A stretch of DNA of 64,000 nt from Pedobacter glucosidilyticus DSM 23534 (lineage in GTDB: Bacteria; Bacteroidota; Bacteroidia; Sphingobacteriales; Sphingobacteriaceae): positions 61,831 through 125,830 of the forward strand of contig NZ_AULF01000012.1 of NCBI RefSeq assembly GCF_000425145.1, read 5' to 3'. Numbering within the stretch: the first letter of the stretch is position 1; every line of letters starts with the position of its first letter. The notes under the pieces are model-generated. The model was given only the letters and a program-made list of their open reading frames with translations, searched no databases and had not been told where the DNA came from. The position numbers and the translations under genes were made by a program. This document shows positions 16,874 to 25,970 of the stretch, piece after piece.

Positions 16874-19800
16874 ATGAAAATTACAGAAGTATCTATAAAG
16901 CGTCCTACGCTTGTTATTGTAGTTTTTACAGTGCTTACTTTATTGGGCTTACTTAGTTATTTCTCTTTAAATTACGAGTTATTACCTAAGTTCTCTCCCT
17001 CTGTAGTATCTGTAAGTACGGTATATCCTGGGGCATCACCCAGCGAGGTAGAAAATACCGTTACCAAAACCATTGAAGACGCAGTTTCATCAATGGAAAA
17101 CATCAAAAAAATAGAATCAAAATCTTATGAAAGTTTATCAGTTGTAACCATAACTTTAAATAGCGGTACTAATGTAGATTTAGCTCTAAATGATGCCCAA
17201 AGAAAGGTAAATGCTATTTTAAAAGACTTACCTGAGGATATAGATGCCCCAGCTTTAAATAAGTTTTCTTTAGATGATTTACCTATCATTACCATGTCTG
17301 CTTCTGGCAATATGGCTGATGCCGAGTTTTATGATTTGATAGATAAACGTATCGCCCCAATCATTTCTCGTGTTCCGGGAGTTGCACAAGTAAACCTAAT
17401 TGGCGGGCAAGAGCGTGAAATTCAAATCAGTTTAGATGCTGCTAAACTTGAAGGTTATGGCCTATCCATCCCGCAAGTACAACAGGCTATTTTAGGTGCC
17501 AATTTAGATTTCCCTACAGGTAGTACTAAAACAGAGGAGCAGGATGTTTTAATCCGTTTAGCCGGAAAATATAAAAACATTGATGAGATCAGAAATCAAG
17601 TTATCAGCACCACAAACACAGGAGCGCAAATCAGATTAAGAGATATTGCAGATGTACAAGACACACAAAAAGATGTAGAGAAGTTGGCTCGTGTAAACAG
17701 AAAAAGTTCTATTGCCTTACAAGTAATTAAACAATCTGATGCTAATGCTGTACTGGTAAGTGAGGGCGTTTACAATATCATCAGTAAAGTTGAAAAAGAT
17801 TATCAAGACACCGGTTTAAAAATCAATGTCGCAAATGATAGCTCGGTTTTTACCTTACAATCTGCTGATGCCGTTATACACGATTTAATTTTAGCGATTA
17901 TATTAGTTGCCTTTGTGATGCTATTTTTCTTACATAGCATACGTAATGCCCTTATCGTAATGGTTGCCATCCCACTGGCTTTAATTGCCACTTTCATTGG
18001 GATGAATATCATGGGTTACTCTTTAAACTTAATGTCTTTATTAGGTTTATCCTTGGTCGTAGGTATTCTGGTAGATGATGCCATTGTGGTATTAGAAAAC
18101 ATCTACAGACACATGGAGATGGGTAAAAATAAGGTACGAGCCGCTATGGATGCTACCAAAGAAATAGGTTTTACAGTAACTTCTATTACCTTAGTTATTG
18201 TTGTTGTATTTTTCCCAATTGCTTTAAGTACAGGTTTAGTTTCTGATATTTTAACTCAATTTTGTGTGGTAGTTATCATATCCACCTTATTATCTCTATT
18301 AACTTCTTTTACTATAGTACCCTTATTATCATCACGCTTTGGCAAACTCGAAAAAATTACTGATAAAACTTTCTTCGGTAGAATGATTTTAGGTTTCGAG
18401 AAACAACTACATCGTTTTACAAATTGGGTAACTCGTATTTTAAAATGGAGTTTAAACCATAAAAGAATTGCTTTAGGTGCAACATTTGGTTTATTGATAG
18501 CCTCATTTTATCTTTTGGGTGCTGGCTATATTGGTGCCGAGTTTTTCCCTAAAAGTGATAAAGGAGAATTTCTGGTTCAGATAGAGATGCCTAAAGATGC
18601 ATCTATAGAAGTAACCAACCAAATGACCAGAAAAGCCGAGGATTTTTTAGCACAACGTAAAGAAATCACCTCTTTAATTACTACTGTTGGGCAATCTAGC
18701 GAAGGTATGGGCGGTTCTTTAGCTACGGCATATAAAGCAGAAATTAATGTAAAACTGGTAGAAAGAAAAGACCGTGAAGACGAAGCTTCCATTTTTGCAG
18801 CCAAAATTAGTAGAGCATTAGCTCAGGAATTGGTAGGAGCAAAAGTTAAAACGGTACCCGTAAGTATTTTAGGTACGGCAGAGCAAGCTCCTATTAATTT
18901 AATTGTAGTAGGTTCTGAGTTAGATAGCGTTTTAAAATTTGCAGAAGAAGCTAAAAACGTTTTAGCTGGTATAAGTGGTGCAGCAGAAACCAAATTATCG
19001 GTAGAGGCTGGTAATCCGGAAATCAGAGTGGAAGTAGACCGTGATAAAATGTCGGCCCTAGCTTTAGATTTACAAACAGTTGGTTTAACCATGCAAACCG
19101 CTTTCAATGGTAATACAGATGGTAAATTCCGTCAGGGAGAGTACGAATACGATATGAATATCCGCTATCAAACTTTCAACAGAAAAAATATTACAGATGT
19201 AAGCAACCTGATTTTCATCAATAAGCAAGGCGAGAAGGTGAAACTTTCTCAGTTTGCTACTATTGAACAAAGCTCTGGTCCTAGCCAGTTAGAACGTCGT
19301 GATAAAAGCACATCAGTTTCTGTACAAGCACAATCTGTAGGTAGGCCAACCGGTACAATAGTAGCCGAGTTCCAACAAAAAATAGAAGATATGCCACGCC
19401 CTGTTGGGGTAAGCTATGTTTGGGGTGGCGACCAAGAAAACCAAAGTGAAGGTTTTGGCACTTTAGGTATTGCCTTATTAGCCTCTATTTTATTGGTTTA
19501 CTTTATTATGGTTGCTTTGTATGATAGCTTTGTTTATCCTTTTGTGGTCATGTTTTCTATCCCACTTTCTATCATTGGTGCATTATTAGCATTGGGCTTA
19601 ACCAATAATACCCTTAACATTTTTACCATTTTGGGTTTAATTATGCTGATAGGTTTGGTTGCTAAAAACGCCATTATTTTGGTAGATTTTACCAACCAAA
19701 TGAAGAAAGAAGGTAAAAGCACTTTAGAGGCTTTAATTTTGGCCAATCACGCTCGTTTACGCCCAATTTTAATGACTACCATTGCCATGGTTATTGGTAT

Positions 19801-20050
19801 GTTACCAATTGCTTTAGCTGCTGGTGCGGGTGCCGAGTGGAAAAACGGCTTAGCCTGGGTAATTATAGGTGGGTTATTAAGTTCTTTATTCTTAACCTTA
19901 ATAATTGTTCCGGTAATGTATCAGATTTTTGATAGGCTGATAGAAAAATACGGCGGTAAAAAAGCCGAAAAAACCATTGATGAGTTAATGGTAGAGCCTT
20001 ATGACCATAAGGAAGTTAAAGAGTATGAGCATAGCGCTAATATGATTTAA
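16874..20050 (+). CDS. RND-family (HAE type) inner-membrane efflux permease
   Basis: Proton-driven exporter, 1058 aa, the usual length for AcrB-like permeases. The N-terminus starts KITEVSIKRPTLVIVVFTVL, and the first periplasmic loop has the motif YPGASPSEVENTVTKTIE. The fourth membrane segment carries the paired Asp of proton relay in GILVDDAIVVLENIYRHM, with the matching Lys-containing helix in the second half (GLVAKNAIILVDFTNQMK). Together with the two genes upstream it forms a complete pump operon regulated locally by TetR proteins. Substrates cannot be told from sequence. A strong hairpin follows about 50 bp downstream. Confidence 0.96.
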   Translation: MKITEVSIKRPTLVIVVFTVLTLLGLLSYFSLNYELLPKFSPSVVSVSTVYPGASPSEVENTVTKTIEDAVSSMENIKKIESKSYESLSVVTITLNSGTNVDLALNDAQRKVNAILKDLPEDIDAPALNKFSLDDLPIITMSASGNMADAEFYDLIDKRIAPIISRVPGVAQVNLIGGQEREIQISLDAAKLEGYGLSIPQVQQAILGANLDFPTGSTKTEEQDVLIRLAGKYKNIDEIRNQVISTTNTGAQIRLRDIADVQDTQKDVEKLARVNRKSSIALQVIKQSDANAVLVSEGVYNIISKVEKDYQDTGLKINVANDSSVFTLQSADAVIHDLILAIILVAFVMLFFLHSIRNALIVMVAIPLALIATFIGMNIMGYSLNLMSLLGLSLVVGILVDDAIVVLENIYRHMEMGKNKVRAAMDATKEIGFTVTSITLVIVVVFFPIALSTGLVSDILTQFCVVVIISTLLSLLTSFTIVPLLSSRFGKLEKITDKTFFGRMILGFEKQLHRFTNWVTRILKWSLNHKRIALGATFGLLIASFYLLGAGYIGAEFFPKSDKGEFLVQIEMPKDASIEVTNQMTRKAEDFLAQRKEITSLITTVGQSSEGMGGSLATAYKAEINVKLVERKDREDEASIFAAKISRALAQELVGAKVKTVPVSILGTAEQAPINLIVVGSELDSVLKFAEEAKNVLAGISGAAETKLSVEAGNPEIRVEVDRDKMSALALDLQTVGLTMQTAFNGNTDGKFRQGEYEYDMNIRYQTFNRKNITDVSNLIFINKQGEKVKLSQFATIEQSSGPSQLERRDKSTSVSVQAQSVGRPTGTIVAEFQQKIEDMPRPVGVSYVWGGDQENQSEGFGTLGIALLASILLVYFIMVALYDSFVYPFVVMFSIPLSIIGALLALGLTNNTLNIFTILGLIMLIGLVAKNAIILVDFTNQMKKEGKSTLEALILANHARLRPILMTTIAMVIGMLPIALAAGAGAEWKNGLAWVIIGGLLSSLFLTLIIVPVMYQIFDRLIEKYGGKKAEKTIDELMVEPYDHKEVKEYEHSANMI

Positions 20051-20097
20051 AATCCAGTTCATCTTAAGAATATAAAGACCTTAGTAAGGTTTCAACA

Positions 20098-20141
20098 AAT
20101 CCTCAATATTTACTCAATTTAATGGTTAAATATTGAGGATT
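20098..20141. terminator. Hairpin terminator between efflux operon and unknown gene
   Basis: A perfect 15-bp stem (AATCCTCAATATTTA at 20098-20112, its complement at 20127-20141) with a 14-base loop. It lies between two converging genes and can act in both directions, though the flanking T-run is weak. Confidence 0.7.
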
Positions 20142-20208
20142 ATTAAATTTAAGAATCTTCTAATTTATAGTAAAGCGACTTCTTACAATTATATACAAAA
20201 AATAACCT

Positions 20209-21339
20209 TTACTTAGTTATCTTAAGGTTATATTTTAGTCCACATAAAATTGTCTCCCCATTTCTATTGTTTATAAACATTCCTCTTAAAATCAAACTAT
20301 TGATAATATTCCATTCTAATCCTAAACTATAAATAAGATTTGCTCCAAATCCATCTTTCCCTCCAACACTAGCTGCTAATTGTTTTGCTGATTCTGAACT
20401 ATAATTTTCAGGAATTTTAGAAAAATTTAAATTAAGATACGACAAACTTACACCTACCGTACCAAAAGGTCTAAATTTACGACTCAAAAAATTATTTTGG
20501 ATTTCAATAGGAAGTTCAAATAAACCTGAACCAACTTGAATAATTTTCCTATTTTGATCAATAAGCTGATTATCAAAATAATGATATCTTAATCCTACAT
20601 TTAAAGAAAAACTTTTACTTATAGAAGGAGAAAAAAGTCTTAGTCTACTTTCAAAATAATATTCGCTATTATTCCCAATATCATAACCTACACCCCCACC
20701 AGCGATTAGAAAAATAACTGGCTTCTTATTTTTAATTCTTATGTCTGACTGAACACCTTTTTCTCCATTATACTTTTGAACAATTTCAACCATACTCTTC
20801 CTATTAAATGTCAAAAGTTCGACTTCTGAAAATGAAACTTTAGAGTCTGAAACTTGCGTAAACAAAGTATTCTTATATCTATAAGAAGTAACTTTAGTAT
20901 CATTAGCTAATAACTCATCATTTTGAAGCCAATAATTTTGATTTTGTTTCTGAATGATAAATATTCCAGACTCATTGTAAACACTTTCATACAATGAAAG
21001 ATTGCCCTCAAGCAAAACAACTGCTAAAACTTTTAATGTATCTTGCGTTAGAGGGTGTTTAACAGATAAAACTTTATATTTTTCCCCACTTTCTAGCTTT
21101 ATTTCATTTAATAAACTATCCGGTTTCAGGCTGAGGAACTTTTTATCTGATATTGAACTTTTAAATTTTATATCTTTATCAATTTTGGAAAGTTCAATAT
21201 CCTTAATAAAGCCTTTTTCTACTTTTCCATTAGTAAATGTTAACGTTGCTTGGCTATAACTCTCTTGGATTTGAGAAAATGATTTTATATCAATAAGAAT
21301 TAATATAACTACTAGTAGTTGTTTTAAATAGGCATACAT
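20209..21339 (-). CDS. Secreted or outer-membrane protein of unknown function
   Basis: Not assigned to a named family. The 376-residue protein starts with a signal peptide (MYAYLKQLLVVILILIDIKSFSQ). The first half (about 30-200) resembles the DUF-type domain of Bacteroidota proteins that begins with a short beta-rich repeat (TLTFTNGKVEKGFIK). The second half (about 205-376) alternates short amphipathic strands with a Gly-rich start (PVIFLIAGGGVGYDIG) and ends in LCGLKYNLKI, which suggests an outer-membrane beta-barrel of about eight strands. It is a single gene facing the efflux operon, separated from it by a hairpin terminator. Confidence 0.7.
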   Translation of the reverse strand: MYAYLKQLLVVILILIDIKSFSQIQESYSQATLTFTNGKVEKGFIKDIELSKIDKDIKFKSSISDKKFLSLKPDSLLNEIKLESGEKYKVLSVKHPLTQDTLKVLAVVLLEGNLSLYESVYNESGIFIIQKQNQNYWLQNDELLANDTKVTSYRYKNTLFTQVSDSKVSFSEVELLTFNRKSMVEIVQKYNGEKGVQSDIRIKNKKPVIFLIAGGGVGYDIGNNSEYYFESRLRLFSPSISKSFSLNVGLRYHYFDNQLIDQNRKIIQVGSGLFELPIEIQNNFLSRKFRPFGTVGVSLSYLNLNFSKIPENYSSESAKQLAASVGGKDGFGANLIYSLGLEWNIINSLILRGMFINNRNGETILCGLKYNLKITK

Positions 21340-21404
21340 AAATTTAATTTATTTAGGAAATATTATAACTCCCAAATAAATTAAATTTAATCGAAATAAA
21401 AAAA

Positions 21405-22808
21405 TTAAATATGTATTGCCCTATTATCAGTAGCGGCTAAAGCAGCTTCTTTAAAGGATTCTGTAAAAGTTGGGTGCGCATGACTAATTCTACCAATATC
21501 CTCTGCACTTGCTCTAAACTCCATAGCTACAACGGCCTCTGCAATCATATCAGCCGTACGTGGTCCAATCATGTGTACACCTAAAATCTCATCAGTTGCA
21601 GCGTCTGCTAATACTTTTACTAAACCATCGGTATCCATACTAGCTCTTGCTCTTCCGCTTGCTTTGAAAGGGAAAGAACCTACTTTGTATTTCTTACCTT
21701 GCTCTTTCAATTGCTCTTCGGTATAACCAACAGAAGCAACTTCTGGCCAGGTATAAACTACGCCCGGTATTAAATTATAATTGATGTGCGGTTTTTGTCC
21801 GGCAATTACCTCAGCCACAAAAGTACCTTCTTCTTCGGCTTTATGAGCCAGCATAGCACCTTTAATCACATCGCCAATGGCATAAATACCTTTAACAGAA
21901 GTTTCTAAATGCTCATTTACAGGGATTTTTTTACCTCTCTCCTCTACCGTAATTCCTATTTTATCTAAACCTAAACCCTCGGTATAAGCAGTTCTACCAA
22001 CAGCTACTAAGCAATAATCACCTTCTAAAACTACTTTTTCACCTTTCGGAGAATCAGCCGTAACCGTAACTTTTTTACCTTTTACTTCGGCACCTGTAAC
22101 TTTATGACTCAATAAGAACTTAACCCCTAGTTTTGCTAAAGATTTTTGCAGCTCTTTACCCATGGTACTATCCATAGTTGGGATAATGGATGATGCAAAC
22201 TCTACCACCGTAACCTCAGCACCTAAACGAGCATATACAGACCCTAATTCTAAGCCAATAACACCTCCTCCAATTAAGATCAAGTGTTTTGGTACTTCTG
22301 TTAAGTTTAAAGCTTCGGTAGAGGTAATTATACGTTTGCCATCGGTTTTTAAGAAAGGTAATTCGGTTGGTTTAGAACCTGTTGCGATAATGATATTTTT
22401 ACCAGTAATTTCTTGCTCGCCACCTTTTGCTAATGCAATTTTAATGGTATTTTTATCCTTAAAAGAGCCTAAGCCTTCATAAGTGTCTATCTTATTTTTC
22501 TTCATCAGGAAAGTAATACCAGCAGTAGTTTGCGCTACCACTTCGTTTTTCCTGTTAATCATTTGCTTGATGTTTACTTTTACATCTTTAACATCAATAC
22601 CATGTTCTGCAAAGGTATGGGTTGCATTATGGTAATGTTCTGACGAGTCTAGCAAAGCCTTTGATGGGATACAACCTACGTTTAAGCAAGTACCTCCAAA
22701 GGTTGAATATTTCTCTACAATAGCGGTCTTCATTCCCAATTGGGCACAACGGATAGCGGCTACATAACCGCCCGGACCAGAACCTATTACGATAACGTCG
22801 TATTGCAT
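21405..22808 (-). CDS. lpdA: Dihydrolipoyl dehydrogenase (E3)
   Basis: FAD enzyme that reoxidises dihydrolipoamide in the pyruvate / 2-oxoglutarate dehydrogenase and glycine-cleavage complexes. It has 467 residues with an N-terminal FAD motif (VIGSGPGGYVAAIRCAQLG), the redox disulfide in GGTCLNVGCIPSK (about 38-50), the NAD motif LIGGGVIGLELGSVYARLG, and the C-terminal His-Glu pair in SHAHPTFTESFKEAA. No E1 or E2 gene is adjacent. A 14-bp palindrome lies 70 bp upstream of the start. Confidence 0.97.
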   Translation of the reverse strand: MQYDVIVIGSGPGGYVAAIRCAQLGMKTAIVEKYSTFGGTCLNVGCIPSKALLDSSEHYHNATHTFAEHGIDVKDVKVNIKQMINRKNEVVAQTTAGITFLMKKNKIDTYEGLGSFKDKNTIKIALAKGGEQEITGKNIIIATGSKPTELPFLKTDGKRIITSTEALNLTEVPKHLILIGGGVIGLELGSVYARLGAEVTVVEFASSIIPTMDSTMGKELQKSLAKLGVKFLLSHKVTGAEVKGKKVTVTADSPKGEKVVLEGDYCLVAVGRTAYTEGLGLDKIGITVEERGKKIPVNEHLETSVKGIYAIGDVIKGAMLAHKAEEEGTFVAEVIAGQKPHINYNLIPGVVYTWPEVASVGYTEEQLKEQGKKYKVGSFPFKASGRARASMDTDGLVKVLADAATDEILGVHMIGPRTADMIAEAVVAMEFRASAEDIGRISHAHPTFTESFKEAALAATDNRAIHI

Positions 22809-22878
22809 CTTATTAATTTTTTGTTTGGGCTAAATTAACGATTCTAATTTACGCACAGAAAGGTTATTTAATTTATTT

Positions 22879-22892
22879 GTTATCATGATAAC
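22879..22892. promoter_or_regulatory. 14-bp palindrome upstream of lpd
   Basis: GTTATCATGATAAC is perfectly symmetric and sits about 70 bp before the lpd start and 53 bp after the end of the methyltransferase gene. It is a candidate operator; no matching second site was noticed nearby. Confidence 0.3.
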
Positions 22893-22944
22893 TCTTATTT
22901 TCTTACCTTAATTAGAGTATCATGAAAGATTGTAAAATAGCTTG

Positions 22945-23742
22945 TTAAGCAGATGGCTTCATACAAATAAATGAAAAGTAGGTAGATTTTTTACTGCTAA
23001 AATTATCATAAATATTTGAGCCCGGTACTCCAACAAAATCATTTATTGCCTTTCTAAATGGCTTAGGGACATTTTTCTCAACCATTTCAATTTTGTAGTT
23101 GGCACTTTTATCCATAGAGCGCAGTACATTAGAAGTAATATCCTGTTCATCTTGAATGGTAAAACCAACATTTACCAACTGTATCGGGCGTTTATGATAG
23201 TGAACAGCACCCATAAAATCAGCATATAAAAAATATCCCCCTGGCCTTAAAACCCGATATACTTCCTCGAAAAATTTTATACGATTACCATAGCAATGAG
23301 ATGATTCTACATTGATGACCACATCAAAACTATAATCCAGAAAAGGAATATCTTCTGCATTACCTGCTATAAATGTTAGAGGTTTTTCATGATATGTTTT
23401 CTGACAAAAATTTATCCCCTTTTCGGAGAAATCTAAACCTGTAATACTCCTAGGATGATAATCTAGCAATAAATCACAACCACCACCTCTTCCGCAGCCA
23501 ACTTCTAAACTATCTTTACCAGAAAAATCAATCTTGTTAAACAAGTGTTTATACAAATTTGCACTTAAATCTTCATAAGACTCTGGGCTTAAATTTGTTT
23601 GATCTGAAAATCCATAATTCATGTATTTCCATGCGCTTAATTTGGAAAACCTAATAGCTACGATATTGTAAAAAAACTGCCAAAGCTTTAAACTTAAATT
23701 AGGAGATATATCAACTAATTTGCGGAATATTCTTGAAAACAT
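22945..23742 (-). CDS. Class I SAM-dependent methyltransferase
   Basis: 265-residue soluble methyltransferase. The SAM-binding core runs from LEVGCGRGGGCDLLL (motif I) through TGLDFSEKGINFCQ (acidic loop) to FIAGNAEDIPFLDYSFDVV and the post-motif VLRPGGYFLYADF. The overall pattern, with an N-terminal helical region and the cysteine-rich start of motif I, resembles methyltransferases acting on polyketide, lipid or sterol-type small molecules. The substrate cannot be named. It is a single gene between lpd and the divergent channel gene, with about 190 bp of featureless AT-rich DNA upstream. Confidence 0.88.
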   Translation of the reverse strand: MFSRIFRKLVDISPNLSLKLWQFFYNIVAIRFSKLSAWKYMNYGFSDQTNLSPESYEDLSANLYKHLFNKIDFSGKDSLEVGCGRGGGCDLLLDYHPRSITGLDFSEKGINFCQKTYHEKPLTFIAGNAEDIPFLDYSFDVVINVESSHCYGNRIKFFEEVYRVLRPGGYFLYADFMGAVHYHKRPIQLVNVGFTIQDEQDITSNVLRSMDKSANYKIEMVEKNVPKPFRKAINDFVGVPGSNIYDNFSSKKSTYFSFICMKPSA

Positions 23743-23933
23743 TAATTTCTAATTTATTATTAAATAAAAATACTTTTGATAACTACAAATCATTCGTATG
23801 AAAAACTATCAAACATACTCATATTTGATGCAAGGTTACAACAAGAAAACATCTCTTTAAAGAGAATATCTCACTCATTATCACAAAATTGCATTTTAAA
23901 CAAGATAAAATAGCTAATTAACACTATTTTTAT

Positions 23934-24713
23934 ATGATGAAACAGCGCCTATATAACATTATTTTTGAACACGATACTAAAGCCGGAAGAGCGTTTGATA
24001 TAGCCTTACTGTGGGTCATTTTGTTTAGTGTTGTTATTGTTATAATAGAGAGTATTCCAGAAGTACATGAAGCTTTTTTTAAAGAATTTTATACCATCGA
24101 ATGGATTTTAACCATCTTATTTTCTATAGAATACATCTTGAGGATATGGACATCACCTAAACCAATTCGTTATATATTTAGCTTTTGGGGTTTGGTGGAT
24201 TTGCTTTCTATTATCCCAACCTATTTTGATTTATTTTTTGCAGGATACCATTATCTACTTACGGTAAGAATTTTTAGACTATTAAGGGTTTTTAGAATTT
24301 TAAAATTGGTACGCTTTAACCGCGAGGCGCAAATGCTATTTAATGCCTTAAAAGCCAGTTCGTATAAAATTAGTGTGTTTTTGATGACTGTACTTACCAT
24401 GGTAACCATCTTAGGAACATTAATGTATGTGATAGAAGGTAGTGCAAACAACTTCACCAGCATACCACAAAGTATTTATTGGGCTATTGTAACAGTTACT
24501 ACCGTAGGTTTTGGGGATATAGTACCGCAAACTGTTTTAGGCAAATTTCTTTCTTCTTTAGCCATGATTATGGGCTATGCTATCATAGCAGTTCCAACAG
24601 GTATTATAACGGTTGAACTATCTAAAAACAAAAGTGAAACTTGTGCTAATTGTGGACATCAAAACCCGGCCGAGGCAAATTTTTGTAACCACTGTGGTGA
24701 AGAAATTAAGTAA
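23934..24713 (+). CDS. Voltage-gated-type potassium channel with C-terminal zinc ribbon
   Basis: Six-helix ion channel, 259 aa. The fourth segment is Arg-rich (TVRIFRLLRVFRILKLVRF), as in voltage sensors. The pore loop has the K+ selectivity filter TVTTVGFGDIVP (about 187-198), followed by the last helix. After the pore there is a short tail with two CxxC knuckles (CANCGH at about 235 and CNHCGE at about 252), a zinc-ribbon pattern on the cytosolic side. The 3' end overlaps the converging GNAT-like gene by 8 bp. The channel call is firm; the ribbon's role is not known. Confidence 0.93.
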   Translation: MMKQRLYNIIFEHDTKAGRAFDIALLWVILFSVVIVIIESIPEVHEAFFKEFYTIEWILTILFSIEYILRIWTSPKPIRYIFSFWGLVDLLSIIPTYFDLFFAGYHYLLTVRIFRLLRVFRILKLVRFNREAQMLFNALKASSYKISVFLMTVLTMVTILGTLMYVIEGSANNFTSIPQSIYWAIVTVTTVGFGDIVPQTVLGKFLSSLAMIMGYAIIAVPTGIITVELSKNKSETCANCGHQNPAEANFCNHCGEEIK

Positions 24714-25875
24714 TGATAGGATGCCTCTTAAATTCTTTTTCCCTATCAAATAAATAACGATAGGTATGGTGTGTTTTATAAATTTTACCCCCAATTTGTT
24801 CGGCTACATTCATCATTTTAGGATTAAAATCACCTATCCAATTCATCTGAAAATCTTCATAAGTAACCTTATTCTTATCTTGAATGGTTTCTGCTGCTTT
24901 AACAATCATGGCTACTTCAACACCTTTTTTCTGATGCTCTGGAACTATCCCAAAAACAATCCCATACATGGTTTTAGCCGTTTTTCGCCATTTATGATAT
25001 AAGAATTTAATTTTCCCTATTATATCTAGCTTACCGTTAACATGCTTTACAAAAAGTTGATTCAGCTCTGGTATATTCACAAAAAAACCAATACACTCGC
25101 CCTTATAATAAGTATACCAAACTATTTTTTCATCTAAAACAGGTTTTAGTTGTAACATAATAGCTTTAGCCTGGTGGGTACTCATTTCTCTTACTCCTTT
25201 ATGCTTTACCCACGCTTTATTATAAACCACCCTAAAATCCTCTATATATTTAGCTAAGTTAGATAGCTTCATGTGTTCAAAAGTATAATCAGGATTTTTT
25301 AAAATATGCCCAGCCTTATCAGCGTAATTAGAGGCTAGTTCTTGTGCTACTTTACGGTAATAAGTGTATTGCTTAAAATAAACTTTAAAGCCATAATCTT
25401 CAAAGAATTGCTGATAATAAGGCGGATTATAGTTACAGCAATAACAAGGTTCATAAAAACCATCAACCAGTAAACCCCACCATTTATCCCGGTCACCAAA
25501 ATTAATAGGTCCGTCCATAGCTTCTATACCTTGCGCTTCAAGCCAAGCTTTGGCAGTATCAAAAAGTAAAAAGGCAGCACTTCTATCATTTATACAGTCA
25601 AAAAAACCCAAGCCGCCGGTAGGCTGGTCAAAACTATTTAAGGTTTTTCTGTTGATAAATACAGCTATTCTTCCAATGGTTTTACCTGTACTATCCAGTA
25701 AGATAAAGCGGATACAACTTCCATGTCTAAAATACTTATTACGCTGCTCATCAAAAACCATTTCTATATCCTTATCCAAAGGTCTGATAAAGTTCTTATC
25801 ATTCTTATATAAGTGTAGCGGCAACTCTAAAAATGCTTTCTGCGTGGCTTTATCCTCTACTTTAAGTATCTTCAT
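24706..25875 (-). CDS. GNAT-like N-acetyltransferase family protein (YghO-like)
   Basis: 389-residue protein resembling the large GNAT-fold proteins of the YghO group. The first part contains FIRPLDKDIEMVFDEQRNKY and GRIAVFINRK. The middle has GGLGFFDCIN and AWLEAQGIEAMDGPINFGDR, then WGLLVDGFYEPCYCCNYNPP. The C-terminal region includes MYGIVFGIVPEHQKKGVEVA, similar to an acetyl-CoA loop. The substrate is unknown. Its start faces the M1 peptidase gene and its end overlaps the channel gene by 8 bp. Confidence 0.8.
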   Translation of the reverse strand: MKILKVEDKATQKAFLELPLHLYKNDKNFIRPLDKDIEMVFDEQRNKYFRHGSCIRFILLDSTGKTIGRIAVFINRKTLNSFDQPTGGLGFFDCINDRSAAFLLFDTAKAWLEAQGIEAMDGPINFGDRDKWWGLLVDGFYEPCYCCNYNPPYYQQFFEDYGFKVYFKQYTYYRKVAQELASNYADKAGHILKNPDYTFEHMKLSNLAKYIEDFRVVYNKAWVKHKGVREMSTHQAKAIMLQLKPVLDEKIVWYTYYKGECIGFFVNIPELNQLFVKHVNGKLDIIGKIKFLYHKWRKTAKTMYGIVFGIVPEHQKKGVEVAMIVKAAETIQDKNKVTYEDFQMNWIGDFNPKMMNVAEQIGGKIYKTHHTYRYLFDREKEFKRHPIIT

Positions 25876-25925
25876 TTAAAATTTGTAAATGCTAATTCGT
25901 ATAACAGATTTTTTAAAAATACGTT

Positions 25926-25955
25926 TTTGGATATTTAAATCAACCATTAAAATTG
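25926..25955 (+). promoter_or_regulatory. Likely promoter of the M1 peptidase gene
   Basis: TTTG at 25926-25929, an 18-base spacer and TAAAATTG at 25948-25955, one base off the Bacteroidota -7 box. The start codon is 16 bp further on. Confidence 0.45.
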
Positions 25956-25970
25956 CCTAAATTTTATACG

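Noticed and set aside
22162..22482. 106-codon plus-strand frame
   Set aside because: Antisense to lpd, low-complexity translation.
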